Assembly: GCA_024663395.1 (NCBI GenBank)
Contig: JANFAH010000026.1
Span: 372,001 to 436,000 of the forward strand
Length of the DNA: 64,000 nt
Origin: Pisolithus tinctorius
Taxonomy: Eukaryota; Basidiomycota; Agaricomycetes; Boletales; Pisolithaceae
Direction of reading: 5' to 3'
A program made the position numbers and the translations under genes. This document shows, piece by piece, positions 44,809 to 55,432 of this stretch. The notes beneath the pieces were generated by a model. That model was not told where the DNA came from and ran no database searches. It saw nothing but the letters and a program-made list of their open reading frames with translations. Position 1 is the first letter of the stretch; every line of letters begins with the position of its first letter.

Positions 44809-45182
44809 GCAAGAGCATGGTTTGAGTCAAGATAAAGGGGTGATAAATTGGGAGTGTGACAAGTAAGACTGGTGAGAAGGGCAACAAGCAACTGACATTC
44901 TTCAGATCTGATCCACTGATGAATCCTGGCAATGATATGGTTATGCTCCAATCCATTCATCTCAGTGGACTCCAACTCTTGCAAAAGTTGATACACAAAC
45001 TCCAAAGGAAAGGGGCTCAAAGGAAGTGGAAAGGTATGAACTGGGATAGGCTGGAAGGCAGGCAATGCTGAAGCAACATTGAACCCATCTGCAATCAACT
45101 CAGGATACAGAAGGGTGGAATGAAGTGACTGAGGGGGTGACTGTGAAGTTGATGGGGGTGGAGTGATGATTATAGGGGAAAC

Positions 45183-46250
45183 TCAATGAGGAGTACCAAC
45201 TGATGCATCCATCATGCCTTCATTGAGACTTTCATGAGGTTGGGCAGGCTCTAGAGTCACCATAAGTGTATCTGCAACAGTTCCAAGCTGACCTTCAGTG
45301 ACACACATCTCCAGGGGTTGCCCTGAGTCAGCTCCAAAGACAACAAAGGTCCCAGACTCTCTCTCTATGATGCTAACCAAGTTTCCAAGGGCCCAAGGAT
45401 GACCTAGGAGGAGATCAAAGCCAGCATTGGTGTCTGGGGTGATGAAAAGATTGGTCCAAGTCCTGGCAGCACCACAGAAGAGGGGGACATCTTGTACCAG
45501 GCCTTTCAGTGTCAAAATACCCCCCTTTGCATCTCACATATTGACAGACTGTGACATATTGATGGGCATGCAAATGACAAATTGAGCTATACCTGATTGG
45601 ATGACATTCAGGGTTGGTCCAGAGTCAATGACACCTGTCACTTGTTGACCATTACAGGAAAGATTGATGGTGATCAAGGGGCTAGATGTCAATGCCAGAT
45701 AAGAAGCCACAGGGGGAGTTCCATTGACAGCTGTCACAGACCTGATGGGCTGTTGCATCAGTGGCTGTCTTTTGAATTGCTTCAGTTCCTGGAGGTGCTG
45801 AGGAACATCCCAGGAAGTGCCAATAACCTCCCCAACTGATACAGTCAAGGGAGTTGAAAGAATCCAATCTACAATGGCCTTGGAACTGGCAGATTGTGAG
45901 AGGGATGAAGATAAGGAGGTGGTAGCAGCAGGCTTCAACTTCTTGGGCATTTCTGCAGAGTCAGGGGCTTGTTCCAATAGCTTTAGGCTGGAATCATCTT
46001 CCATGATAGCATCATCTCTGGTTCCATCAAAGGCATGGGCATGAACATCAACTGGTATGAAGACAGGCACAAGTGGTGCTTTCTGTGGAGCAGGGATAGA
46101 TGCAGAGGACAAAGGCTTTGGCATGTGGTTCTCTTTCTCTGTGCCATGTGAATGAGGTGGGATAAGGACACTGTCAAAGGCAGCCATTCTCTTCTCCTTG
46201 GTAATCTTGGTGGAATGATCCACAGCAGTGATGAGAGGTTCACCTTCCAA
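45183..46250 (-). pseudogene. Gypsy retropepsin region (Gag-Pro junction)
   Basis: This is an aspartic protease that would mature the polyprotein. The minus-strand frame 45534-46250 ends with ITINLSCNGQQVTGVIDSGP, where the active-site motif is DSG. The second half (45183-45515) contains FDLLLGHPWALGNLVSI, the C-terminal hydrophobic part of the fold. The two halves are separated by a stop near 45534. Reverse transcriptase is missing downstream. CG is nearly absent. Confidence 0.68.
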
Positions 46251-46785
46251 CTCATAAATCTCAGCACTGGTTTCTTCTTTGATGTCTTCATGGACAACAA
46301 ATCAAACCACATTGGCAGGCTGAGCAGCAGTCTGAGTGTGCTCATAGGCCTGGAGGATGGTCTCTTCACCATTGTGATAAATATGCTGCCCATTGGGGTA
46401 GATAACTTGACAATTCTCATCACATGCCAAGGAACCCTTCTTAATGAGGTCATTAACAGCCTCACAATTATCAAGACCATGAACCTTTGACACCACAGCC
46501 ATAACAAGTGATGGTCCTTCTAGCAGGACAAGTCTGAGCTGGTGGAGTAGTGATGGGAGCAGAAGATGCATGAGCAGAATGCAGAGATGGGGCACAAAGG
46601 ACCTTCACAGCATCAGGATCCATTTTAATGGCTCAATAATACAGGAGGGAGTGGTCTGGGTCACTAAGTGACATGTGAGACAGGGATTTGATCAGAGTTT
46701 TGACCTCATCCTGTTTGTGAGCTGTAGGTGCTTCTCTCTCCAGAGTTTCAGGGTTTCTTCTTGCTTCATGGGCAGGGAGTAGGGG

Positions 46786-47664
46786 TCAAACACTGTAATC
46801 TCTACCATCAGAGTGATGAGGAGTGCTATTCTGGGCCTGAGGAGCATTAGGGGCAGCTCTAGGGCCAAGGAAATCAAGATCATCTGCATCAAAGTGATCA
46901 TGACAAAGGACTTCTTTGGCAGACTGGCATACATCTTCATAAGGGAAGGGCTTGCTGGTATCAAGGTTCAGATCCTTCAACCTAAGATGACTCTCAACCA
47001 GGCTACAAAAAACAGGAGACAAACCAGCCCAAAAGTGGTGATTGTGCTCATCAACCAAGATCCTTCCCTTGTTCTTCAACCAACCACCAATGTGAATGAA
47101 ACCATGATTGTAAGCCCTAAAGTCTTGAAGTGATGGGATGGGCTGTAAACTAGACTCCAATGTGAAGCTCTTGAGATGCCTTTCAATGAACCTTTCATCT
47201 GATAGATCAGCATTGAAGTACTTGAGGAGATCAGCCTTCAAGTTAGCGCAGTTAGGAGCATAGTAGTGTGCCATTCCTTCAATAATCTCCCTAACCCAAA
47301 CATTACAGTATTGGAGAATTGACTTGACCAGTTCTTGGTCAGAATTGACATGATGGAAAGCACAGAGTTGTTCATAGTGGTCCAGGAAGGTGTGAACATG
47401 GGTATGGTCTCCTTGCAGGAGTTCTGGAGCAGATTTCATGCTGAGCAAGGGCAAAGTAAGGACAGAGTGAGCAGGAGGAACAGCTGCAGCTGGAGGAGCT
47501 GCTGGTGGCATGGGTGGATAAATAGAAGGGGTAGTAGATGACATAGAAGTGAGAGGATTTACAAGCAAGATTTGATGAGATGAGAAGAATAGCAGTTGGG
47601 ATGGGAAAAGGGATAGATTTTGGCAATTACAATGACCTAGGAGGCAGGAATATGAAGGATGCAA
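46786..47664 (-). CDS. Gypsy Gag capsid-like protein
   Basis: A frame of about 290 codons, with the best start at the MSSTTPSIYPPMPPAAPP methionine near 47545. After a Pro-rich leader it shows LLQGDHTHVHTFLDHYEQL, VREIIEGMAHYY, and DLLKYFNADLSDERFIERHL, the helical capsid pattern of fungal Gypsy Gag. The frame is open even though the region is CG-poor. The downstream zinc-knuckle part is less clear (46302-46600, with RKDH-like basic text in another frame). It belongs with the protease at 45183-46250. Confidence 0.7.
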   Translation of the reverse strand: MHPSYSCLLGHCNCQNLSLFPSQLLFFSSHQILLVNPLTSMSSTTPSIYPPMPPAAPPAAAVPPAHSVLTLPLLSMKSAPELLQGDHTHVHTFLDHYEQLCAFHHVNSDQELVKSILQYCNVWVREIIEGMAHYYAPNCANLKADLLKYFNADLSDERFIERHLKSFTLESSLQPIPSLQDFRAYNHGFIHIGGWLKNKGRILVDEHNHHFWAGLSPVFCSLVESHLRLKDLNLDTSKPFPYEDVCQSAKEVLCHDHFDADDLDFLGPRAAPNAPQAQNSTPHHSDGRDYSV

Positions 47665-47721
47665 ACATGAACAAGGTTTTTCTTGATCCAGGAATGACCA
47701 CCTCTCATGGTGGGCTCCAGA

Positions 47722-50048
47722 TGTGAGTCAAAGTGTGGTTCAGTGGTGTAAACCAACCAAAACCAACACAAAAGACAATGAAAGTGAGTGGTGGCATGCC
47801 TATGCAGTACCTAGATGGTGGAACCTTTTATTCAGGCATGTGTTTGCAAGCTACAACACTCAAAGATGAGTGCTGAGGGTTGGGGGTGCTCCTGATGAAG
47901 AGGGAGCAAGAATGCAACACATTGCAATGGAGTAGACTGCTGTCAGCCTACAGAAGGATAGATGATGACTTAATTCAATGCCCTAAGCTATTCTGAGCTC
48001 AGGGAGGGCTCAGAGTGAAGTATATTGATGATAGACAATGATAAGTGAAGTAGACAATAGTTAGACCCCTAATAAAGTCTCAACTATTGAAGCTGATGAA
48101 TGATTTACTGAGGGACAATGAAAATGCAAGCAAGAGGGGCTCTCTGACTTCTTCTTATTCAGCTATCTAAGTACAGTGATTTATATACAGTACAGGGGTG
48201 TTGCCCATGGAAAACAAGGTGCAAATACTTGGTAAGTGATTGGTAACTGATAAGTAAGGATTGGAAACGGTGGGTAATTGACTTAGAACACATTGGTGAG
48301 CATTGATAAGGATAAGTAAGCCAAAAAGCGAAGAATCAGTAAGCACAGTCAAAAGATTGGTAAGTATTGGCAATACAGTGAGGGACAAAAGCATTGCAAT
48401 GTTTGTGAGGTGTGACTTGTTGCTGATGTAGCTCAGGCTATTCTGCACAGATAATCATAATACCTATACAATTAGAAAGGGGAAACTCTACTTTCCAGAG
48501 CACTAAGGTTCAGTCCAAACAAAGTAATACATGCCAAGATACACCCTATTCTTTCCAAAAAGTGCATTGCAATGCTTTTGTCCCTGACTGGTGAAATCAT
48601 GAAATGTGACCTTTTGATGGGATTGAGGGCATGGAGGATGGGAAAAAATGATTACATAATAGACCACATGATCATCCAGATGATTTGTCAGAATGTAAAC
48701 AATGACAAACATTGGACCTGTACCATTAATCCTCCCTCTTTTACCACAACTCATGAAATCATCTCTCTAGCTCACATGGTCATTTTCTCAAGGAATTCTT
48801 ATCAAATACTGGTGGCCACCACAGTGCCATCAGCATAACATGCTCTCAGAACCATCAGTCCCTTAAAAAATTTGCTGTCAGTCATTTCCTGGACTGTTTC
48901 CCCCCCATGCCTGATGTGTTCTGGGACTAATCAGTACTTGGAAGGCTGAGGATGTTATGGAGGTCAATCTGGCACTTCAGAACATGATGTACAAACCAGT
49001 CCCCTCTCAACCAATGCATTTCTGGCACAGGAACACTGATATGGATGTTGGGGTGAGACAAAACCTCCTTGTGCTCTGAGCACCATAAGAGGGTTCACTA
49101 GATCTTGCTCTGATCTGAACTGTAGATGACTGGGGAAGGATTATTTGGTCATATGTGACCACAGGCAATATTCAGGGCCAGATGGAAGAACAGGATTCTG
49201 CTCCATGGCAGCTCAGTAGCATATCCTTCTGATGACACCCAGGGGTAAAGAGGATTTTGTCTTGCCCTAACTTCCATACCACTGTCCCTGTGCCAGAAAT
49301 GCATTGGTTGAGAGGGGACTGGTTTGTACATCATGTTCTGAAGTGCCAGATTGACCTCCATAACATGTTCAGCCTTCCAAGTACTGATTAGTCCCAGAAC
49401 ACATCAGGCATGGGGGGGAAACAGTCCAGGAAATGACTGACAGCAGGTTTTTTAAGGGACTGATGGTTCTGAGAGCATGTTATGCTGATGGCACTGTGGT
49501 GGCCACCAGTATTTGATAAGAATTCCTTGAGAAAATGACCATGTGAGCTAGAGAGATGATTTCATGAGTTGTGGTAAAAGAGGGAGGATTAATGGTACAA
49601 GTCCAATGTTTGTCATTGTTTACATGCTGACAAATCATCTGGATGATCATGTGGTCTATTATGTAATCATTTTTTCCCATCCTCCATGCCCTCAATCCCA
49701 TCAAAAGGTCACATTTCATGATTTCACCAGTCAGGGACAAAAGCATTGCAATGCACTTTTTGGAAAGAATAGGGTGTATCTTGGCATGTATTACTTTGTT
49801 TGGACTGACCCTTAGTGCTCTGGAAAGCTTAGAGTCACCCCTTTCCAATGGTATATGTATTATGTTTATCTGTGCAGAATAGCCTGAGCTACATCAGCAA
49901 CAAGTCACTCCTCACAAACATTGCAATGCTTTTGTCCCTCACTGTAGGTGAGTCAAGGACAGTCAGAATGTCAAAGTATGAGTCAAGTAATGTCAGAAAC
50001 TGAGTAAGCAAACTGGAATCACATTAGGGGGAGGCTGTACATGTCACA
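47722..50048 (-). mobile_element. LTR of the copy-i family, copy ii, interrupted by a mariner-like element
   Basis: Read on the minus strand, it ends with CTTTGACTCACA at 47722 and begins near TGTGACATGTACAGCC at 50048. The 1569-bp palindromic element (48376-49944) and its TA site split it, leaving about 756 bp of LTR, similar to copy iii. It lies directly upstream of the Gag at 47664, so it is probably that element's 5' LTR. Confidence 0.65.
48376..49944 (-). mobile_element. Palindromic Tc1/mariner-like foldback element, copy B
   Basis: Same termini (CAGTGAGGGACAAAAGC) with flanking TA at 48374-48375 and 49945-49946. Its left arm equals the right arm of copy A almost base for base, so the copies are inverted relative to each other. 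The spacer between the arms is the same as in copy A. Only a few differences are visible in 1.57 kb, so both are recent and derive from the same source. Confidence 0.85.
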
Positions 50049-51167
50049 TCCAGAAGAGATTGCTTCTAGGCCAAGGTGGGATGACAGAGAGGCAGCACTG
50101 ATCTGATGCTGACATAGTACATCCAAAAGGGGATGGCAGGTGTCAGGTGTCAGAAAGGGGTCAAGCTTTGGGGATCTGTGGGGGTGATAGGAGCATAGGG
50201 GATTGCAACTTTCCCCCCAACTGTCCTCTCAGTGAAGCAAATAAAAACTTCATGAATGAGGCTCTGTTGGAAGAGAGGATGAAGGGGGAGCATCTTCTGC
50301 TGTATCTTGCAACAAGGAGGCAAGATGTGCATCATACTCATCATGGATGCAATCAGGGAGAGTGGAGAACAGTAGATTATACTGTAGCTGTTGCAATTTT
50401 GGAAGGATGATGGATGAGATTGGTATGAAGACATTGCAGGGAGCAGGGGGCAGGGGGGAAGGATCCATATGCTTCTTGGACTGGAGAGACTGAAATGACC
50501 ACATAAGACCTTGATAACCAAATGACAGACCTGAGGTGACCAAAGAACATCCTCCTAGAGGTCATACTGACAAGAAGAACATGCTGTCCAAGCTGGATGG
50601 GCTGAGAGGGGGCAGACAAGGATGGGATGTACCAGGATGCTTCAGGACAGAAGCTAGTAGGAATTCCTGGTAAATATATGTAGCCATGGTCTCTAGCAAA
50701 GGGGATAAGTGAAATGATTGATGTGGAGGCAGCCATCTCAGCAGAATTAGCAAATTCTGCATCTTTTGGAGGGAGTGCTGTAGAAATGTGTGGAGTGTGC
50801 AGATCCTTCCCAATTTTGGAAGGTAGGATCATGTGGCTGAGCACTATAAGCAAGTGTGGGAATGATGTCAGTATCTGCAGAAACAGTGGAGATATGTCAA
50901 AAACTGGAACACCATACATGGGTGCTTAACTTGCTTCTTTGGCATTCATGACTCATTCTTGTGTGACAGATGACTGCCAACATCCCTGGCTGTCTTTCTT
51001 CACATTAGGGCTCTAGTCTTCATCTCCATTCATCAGCATTATCCATGTCCATGTCACCAAACACCTTTGGTGTGTGATGCCATCCCCTTTTGGATGTCCT
51101 ATATTGGCATCAGATCAGCACTGCCTCTCTGTCATCCCACCCTGGCCTAGAAGCAATCTCTCCCAGA
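50049..51167. repeat. Head-to-head repeat sequence shared with 25677-26000 and 59411-59925
   Basis: The part 50049-50150 is the inverted counterpart of 51060-51167. The part 50377-50919 (minus) encodes a stretch ending SRRMFFGHLRSVIWLSRS that reappears on the plus strand at 59690. I cannot assign a protein family; the arrangement fits two copies of one retroelement end meeting head to head. Confidence 0.45.
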
Positions 51168-51325
51168 TGTGACATTCACAGCCTCCTCCTAATGCAATTT
51201 TAGTGCACTTACTCAGTTTCTGACATTACTTCACTCATACTTTGACATTCTGACAGTCCTTGACTCACCTGTTACCAATACTTACCAATCTTTTGACTGT
51301 GCTTACTGATTCTTCACTGTTTGGC
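51168..51325 (+). mobile_element. LTR copy iii, 5' part (split by the chromovirus)
   Basis: It begins TGTGACATTCACAGCC and stops at TTTGGC, where the 5.84-kb Gypsy element is inserted. The sequence resumes with TTTGGC at 57167. Comparison with copy ii shows the joined order. Confidence 0.75.
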
Positions 51326-51326
51326 A

Positions 51327-51713
51327 TGACGAGACCTAAACAACAGGGTTTGTTGTAGGCTCGCACCAAGAACCAACAGAAGAAAGAAGAGATGAAGAAG
51401 AGGAGACGGCTTAGAAGCAGGCGACTTTAGGACTCGAAGACCCAAATGAACTAGCTTAGAGCTAGTTGGGCGATTGAGCGACGATACTTATACTAAGGTA
51501 CATGAGGTAACGGTGAGGCATACACGAGGTCCATGACATCATAGTGATGTCATAACGACGTCATAGTGGAGCGGAACGTACTAGAAGGGAGGAGTGAGGC
51601 AGAGGCGAGGCGAGGTCCAGGCCAGGTCCCGGACCGAGTTCGAGAGATAAGATAAGATAGAAAGATTAGATAAGATGAAAAGAGAAGAGAAGAAAAGAGT
51701 TCGTATTGTAACA
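51327..51713 (-). repeat. 3' LTR of the chromovirus
   Basis: Plus-strand ends are TGACGAGACC and TTGTAACA. The polypurine tract lies at 51714-51725 (minus AAGGAGGGGATAG) and touches the pol stop codon. The candidate R start, AAGCTAGTTCA on the minus strand, is at 51457-51447. Confidence 0.93.
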
Positions 51714-51724
51714 CTATCCCCTCC

Positions 51725-54700
51725 TTAGAAATCGACTTCCAGGCGATTGAAGGTAGGAATAGTGTCAGTAAAGTTCTCTAGAGGTCTGAAGAGGGAGGAA
51801 AAGAGAGAAGAGTCCATGCCACGGAGTTTCCGGGGAGCAGAGGGGTTATGACGGTGGAAGTCCTTGACGGCACCAGGGGCAGACTTTAGGGCAGACTCAG
51901 GTTCCCAAGTGCGATCCTCGTCATGGTAGCCCTTCCAATGGACGAGGTATTCAAGCCTGTTCCTTTTTAGGCGAGAATCAGTGACATAATCCACCTCGAA
52001 CTCCTCGTCGCCCTCGTGCCCTACCACCGGTCCTGGGCAAGTGACGGTTTGGCCCTCCAAAGGCCCTTTGTATGGTTTTACCTGAGAAACATTAACGACC
52101 GGATGGATTTTGAGGGTCTTTGGGAGTTTCAATTCCACCACATTGGGTTTTAATGAAACAACCTTGTAAGGACTGATCCAGCGTTCCATGAGTTTCCTGG
52201 AGGGGCGACCAGAGAGGGAAATGCGGGAGGTCTCCAGCCAAACCATGTCACCAACCGAGTAGGAGGGGGCGTCAGAGCGAGATGCATCTGCGGACACCCT
52301 CATCCGTTCTGCAGCCTTGTCCAAAGCCTTTTTTGTGTCCTCCAAAACCTTAGCGAGGTCAACAGCGTGATCTGTAGCTGCCTCTGCCTTGGAAAGGAAG
52401 GGTTCCACACCCATTCTGGGGGTGTAGGAACAAGTAACCGAGAAGGGACTTTTGCCAGTAGACTCCTGTTGCTTGTTATTATAAGAGAACTGGGCGACCT
52501 TAAGCCAAGAAGGCCAAGAATTCTGTCGGTCATTGACAAAGAGGTGGAGATACTGCTGCAGGTCCTGGTTAAGGCGTTCCGTTTGACCATCAGTCTGGGG
52601 GTGGAAGGCAGTGGAGAGCTTGGGTTTGACCCCGAGCATTTTGCAGAGTTCAGAGGTGAACGTGCTGGCAAACTGGGGGCCGCGATCAGAAATGACGGAG
52701 GACAGTAAGCCATGTTGGGTCCAGACATGGTCGCGGAAAAGCTCTGCCATTTGTAACGAGGACACCTCCTTGACAGTAGGGGCAAAGACCACCTCCTTTG
52801 AAAACCTGTCCACCACCACCATGACATTATCGAAGCCCTGTGCCTCTAGTAGTTCCATGAAGTCAACCGAGATGTCAGTCCAAGGACGTTCGGGGATGGG
52901 GTTGGGAAGGAGCTTTCCCGCAGGAGGTACTCTAGAACTCTTAGCCATCTGGCAATGGTGACATGCCGAGACGTAGTCCTTAACAGTGGCAGTCATCCCA
53001 GGCCAGACATAGTTGCGAGAGATGAGTTCCAGGGTTTTCTTCCAGCCAGGATGTCCTGCAAGCGGGGTGTCATGGTGCTTTTCAAGACAATGGACTCTGA
53101 TGGCGGGCAGAATGTAGACCTTTCCCTGACAAATGTAGAGTCCTTCTTTGAGGACCGAACCCTCCGGTTGTGGTGTTACTGAGGAGGCAGACTTCAGAGC
53201 GAGGACAAGATTGACGTCTTCCCCTATCACCAAGGTGGCTGCCACTCTAGAGGGATCAAGTAACGTAACCCCCTGATTGTCCGACCCTTTTGGTTCGTGA
53301 TCCTCTCTCCTAGAAAGGGCATCAGCCTTGGCCATTGAAGACCCAGGCTTGTATACCAGCTTGTAGTTGAAACAGGAGAGATACTGGGCCCAGCGTGCCT
53401 GGCGATGGTCCAGGTTTTGCGCCTTCATGAAATACTGGAGATTTGCATGATCTGTCCAGATTTCAAACTGATAAGGGGTGGCCTCGAGGTAGTGTCGCCA
53501 TGTTTCCAGGGCACGAATTATGGCTAACATCTCTTTGTCAAAGACCTGATAATTTCGTTCGGGAGGGGACATGGAATGGGAGTAGAAGGCGACAGGTCGC
53601 CAGAGGTCATCTTCACACTTCACAGAGAGGACAGCACCGGTGGCGAAGTCCGAGGCATCGGTTTCTAGACGAAACTCTCTATCCTGATCCGGGAAGGCGA
53701 GGACAGGGGCAGTAGTGAAGGCGACTTTTAAAGTATCGAAGGCCTGTTGTTCTCGTGGACCCCAAGTCCAGAGTTGATCTTTCCTTGTGAGGTCATTGAG
53801 TGGACGAGCGATCTGTGCGAAATCCTTGATGAAGTGGCGATAGAAGTTTGCTAGTCCTAAGAAGGCCTGTACCGAGCAGACCTTCGTAGGGGTCGGCCAA
53901 TTGGTAATGGCCTTCACCTTGCTCTCATCCATGCTGACTCCTTCGGTTCCAACCACCATGCCCAAGAACTCCACCTGCTTCTTTTTGAAGAAGCACTTTT
54001 CCGGTTTGACGAACAGGTCATTCTCCTCTAGCCTTCTTAACACCTCCAGGACTATCCTGTCGTGCTCCTTCTCATCATCCGTCTTGGTGAAGATCATCAG
54101 GTCGTTGATATAGACCACAAGGACATCCTCCATGTCACCGAAGATGTCATTCATCATGTTTTGGAAGGTGGACGGCGAGTTGCAGAGGCCAAAGTACATG
54201 ACCAGTGGTTCGTAAGCGCCTTTGTGAGTAACGAAGGCGGCCTTCCATTCGTCCCCTTCCTTGACACGGACATTGTTGTATCCCCATCGGAGATCCATCT
54301 TGGTGAAGAGTTTACAGCCCTTGAGCTTGTCGACGAGCTGAGAAATGAGGGGGAGAGGGTATGCATTCTTAACTGTATGTTTGTTGAGGTAGCAGTAGTC
54401 CTGAACCATACGTTTCTTCCCATCCTTCTTTGGAACGAAGAACACCGGAGAGGTCTGTGGTGACTTCGAGGGATGGATGTAGCCTTTCCATAGCTGATCT
54501 TCAAGGAAGTCTGATACCTCCTTTTGTTCCTCAACAGAGAGTGGGATGAGACGACCACGTTTGGGAGTGAAGGTTTCTTTAAGGTCGATGGCATGATCCC
54601 AGGGTTTGCGAAGCGGCATCCTTTCCGACTCTTCTTTCGAGAAGACTTTTAGGTACTGGTGATACTCCTTCAGGACGAGTTCTTCCATAGTACCAGCTCG

Positions 54701-55432
54701 AACCCTGGTGGAGTGGAGCTTCGGATAAAGATACTCCATGTCCTGTGACTCTTGTTCTTCTGCTATTCTCTCTGCTCTCGTCTTTGGAGCCAGATCATGA
54801 CACTCACAAGGACAACGGGACAACTTCACCTGCTTGGTTTCCCAACACACCTCTGGGTTGTGTTTTCGTAGCCAGGTGTAGCCGAGTATGAGGGGGTGCG
54901 TGCCAAGTGTGGTGACCTGAGCCCAGACAGACTCTTGGTGTCCTTGATAGTTCATAACAAGGGAGGCGATGTGTGTGATGTTGCCTGCCACGTTAGGGGT
55001 TCCATCGACATTAAGGACGGCGACAGGGCGACCAAGCTTGATCAGGGGAACATCGTTTTCATCAGCCCATTTCTTGTCCAAGAAGGTGTCGTTGGCTCCT
55101 GAATCCACCAACGCTTTTACACTCCACATCTTTTCTCGTCCTTCCAACACTACTTCCAACTCCAACTCTGCCTTCGGATCTGCCATTCTTATTTTCGGGG
55201 TTTCTTTTGTCCTCTGGATAGGCGTGTTTTTATTTTTATCGCAAGAGGAATTAAGCGCCGGTAGTTTTACATCCGTGGCCACGCCCACTGGGGTCGCCTC
55301 TTCAGATGGTACAGTAGTCTCCGAGTTAAATATATCCTGCTCGGTAGAAATATCGTCAACGCCTAAGACAGAAAACTTATTATAAACATAGCCAGTGGAG
55401 ACCCGATCCTCTACTGGCCGAACTCTTTTCCC
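51725..55432 (-). CDS. pol: Chromovirus Pol: protease, RT, RNase H, integrase, chromodomain
   Basis: This polyprotein copies and integrates the element. The frame is open from the frameshift site at 55432 to a TAA at 51725. Numbered from the codon at 55288, the protease has LVDSGANDTFLD (about 61-71). The reverse transcriptase has FTKMDLRWGY (328-337) and the motif YIND (393-396) where YxDD is expected. RNase H has LETDASDFATGAVL and WTDHANLQYF. The integrase has an H2C2 finger (HDTPLAGHPGW to CHHCQMAK), catalytic ISVDFM, SDRGPQF and QTERLNQD, and a GPY/F module. A chromodomain follows (YLVHWKGYHDEDRTWEPESAL). No stop or frameshift interrupts it. The N395 change likely makes this copy non-autonomous. 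Confidence 0.95.
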   Translation of the reverse strand, partial: GKRVRPVEDRVSTGYVYNKFSVLGVDDISTEQDIFNSETTVPSEEATPVGVATDVKLPALNSSCDKNKNTPIQRTKETPKIRMADPKAELELEVVLEGREKMWSVKALVDSGANDTFLDKKWADENDVPLIKLGRPVAVLNVDGTPNVAGNITHIASLVMNYQGHQESVWAQVTTLGTHPLILGYTWLRKHNPEVCWETKQVKLSRCPCECHDLAPKTRAERIAEEQESQDMEYLYPKLHSTRVRAGTMEELVLKEYHQYLKVFSKEESERMPLRKPWDHAIDLKETFTPKRGRLIPLSVEEQKEVSDFLEDQLWKGYIHPSKSPQTSPVFFVPKKDGKKRMVQDYCYLNKHTVKNAYPLPLISQLVDKLKGCKLFTKMDLRWGYNNVRVKEGDEWKAAFVTHKGAYEPLVMYFGLCNSPSTFQNMMNDIFGDMEDVLVVYINDLMIFTKTDDEKEHDRIVLEVLRRLEENDLFVKPEKCFFKKKQVEFLGMVVGTEGVSMDESKVKAITNWPTPTKVCSVQAFLGLANFYRHFIKDFAQIARPLNDLTRKDQLWTWGPREQQAFDTLKVAFTTAPVLAFPDQDREFRLETDASDFATGAVLSVKCEDDLWRPVAFYSHSMSPPERNYQVFDKEMLAIIRALETWRHYLEATPYQFEIWTDHANLQYFMKAQNLDHRQARWAQYLSCFNYKLVYKPGSSMAKADALSRREDHEPKGSDNQGVTLLDPSRVAATLVIGEDVNLVLALKSASSVTPQPEGSVLKEGLYICQGKVYILPAIRVHCLEKHHDTPLAGHPGWKKTLELISRNYVWPGMTATVKDYVSACHHCQMAKSSRVPPAGKLLPNPIPERPWTDISVDFMELLEAQGFDNVMVVVDRFSKEVVFAPTVKEVSSLQMAELFRDHVWTQHGLLSSVISDRGPQFASTFTSELCKMLGVKPKLSTAFHPQTDGQTERLNQDLQQYLHLFVNDRQNSWPSWLKVAQFSYNNKQQESTGKSPFSVTCSYTPRMGVEPFLSKAEAATDHAVDLAKVLEDTKKALDKAAERMRVSADASRSDAPSYSVGDMVWLETSRISLSGRPSRKLMERWISPYKVVSLKPNVVELKLPKTLKIHPVVNVSQVKPYKGPLEGQTVTCPGPVVGHEGDEEFEVDYVTDSRLKRNRLEYLVHWKGYHDEDRTWEPESALKSAPGAVKDFHRHNPSAPRKLRGMDSSLFSSLFRPLENFTDTIPTFNRLEVDF
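55391..55432 (-). promoter_or_regulatory. -1 ribosomal frameshift signal between gag and pol
   Basis: Minus-strand GGGAAAA (55432-55426) lies in the gag frame as G GGA AAA, the canonical X XXY YYZ slippery heptamer. A 7-nt spacer (GAGTTCG) is followed by a stem GCCAGT (55418-55413) pairing with ACTGGC (55396-55391), extended by GAG/CTC after one mismatch. The gag TAG (55413-55411) lies in the stem. The -1 frame is pol, open from the heptamer onward. Confidence 0.85.

Noticed and set aside
44685..45098. Membrane-like protein on the minus strand
   Set aside because: Hydrophobic run comes from translating the start of the LTR at 44808; no start context or partner domain.
29740..49944. The two inverted mariner-like copies as ends of one 20-kb composite transposon
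   Set aside because: Each copy has its own TA duplication and the segment between them is a patchwork of independently inserted elements; no shared outer duplication is seen.
52300..54594. Additional genes in other frames of the chromovirus pol
   Set aside because: Shadow frames of a strongly coding region; no independent motifs.
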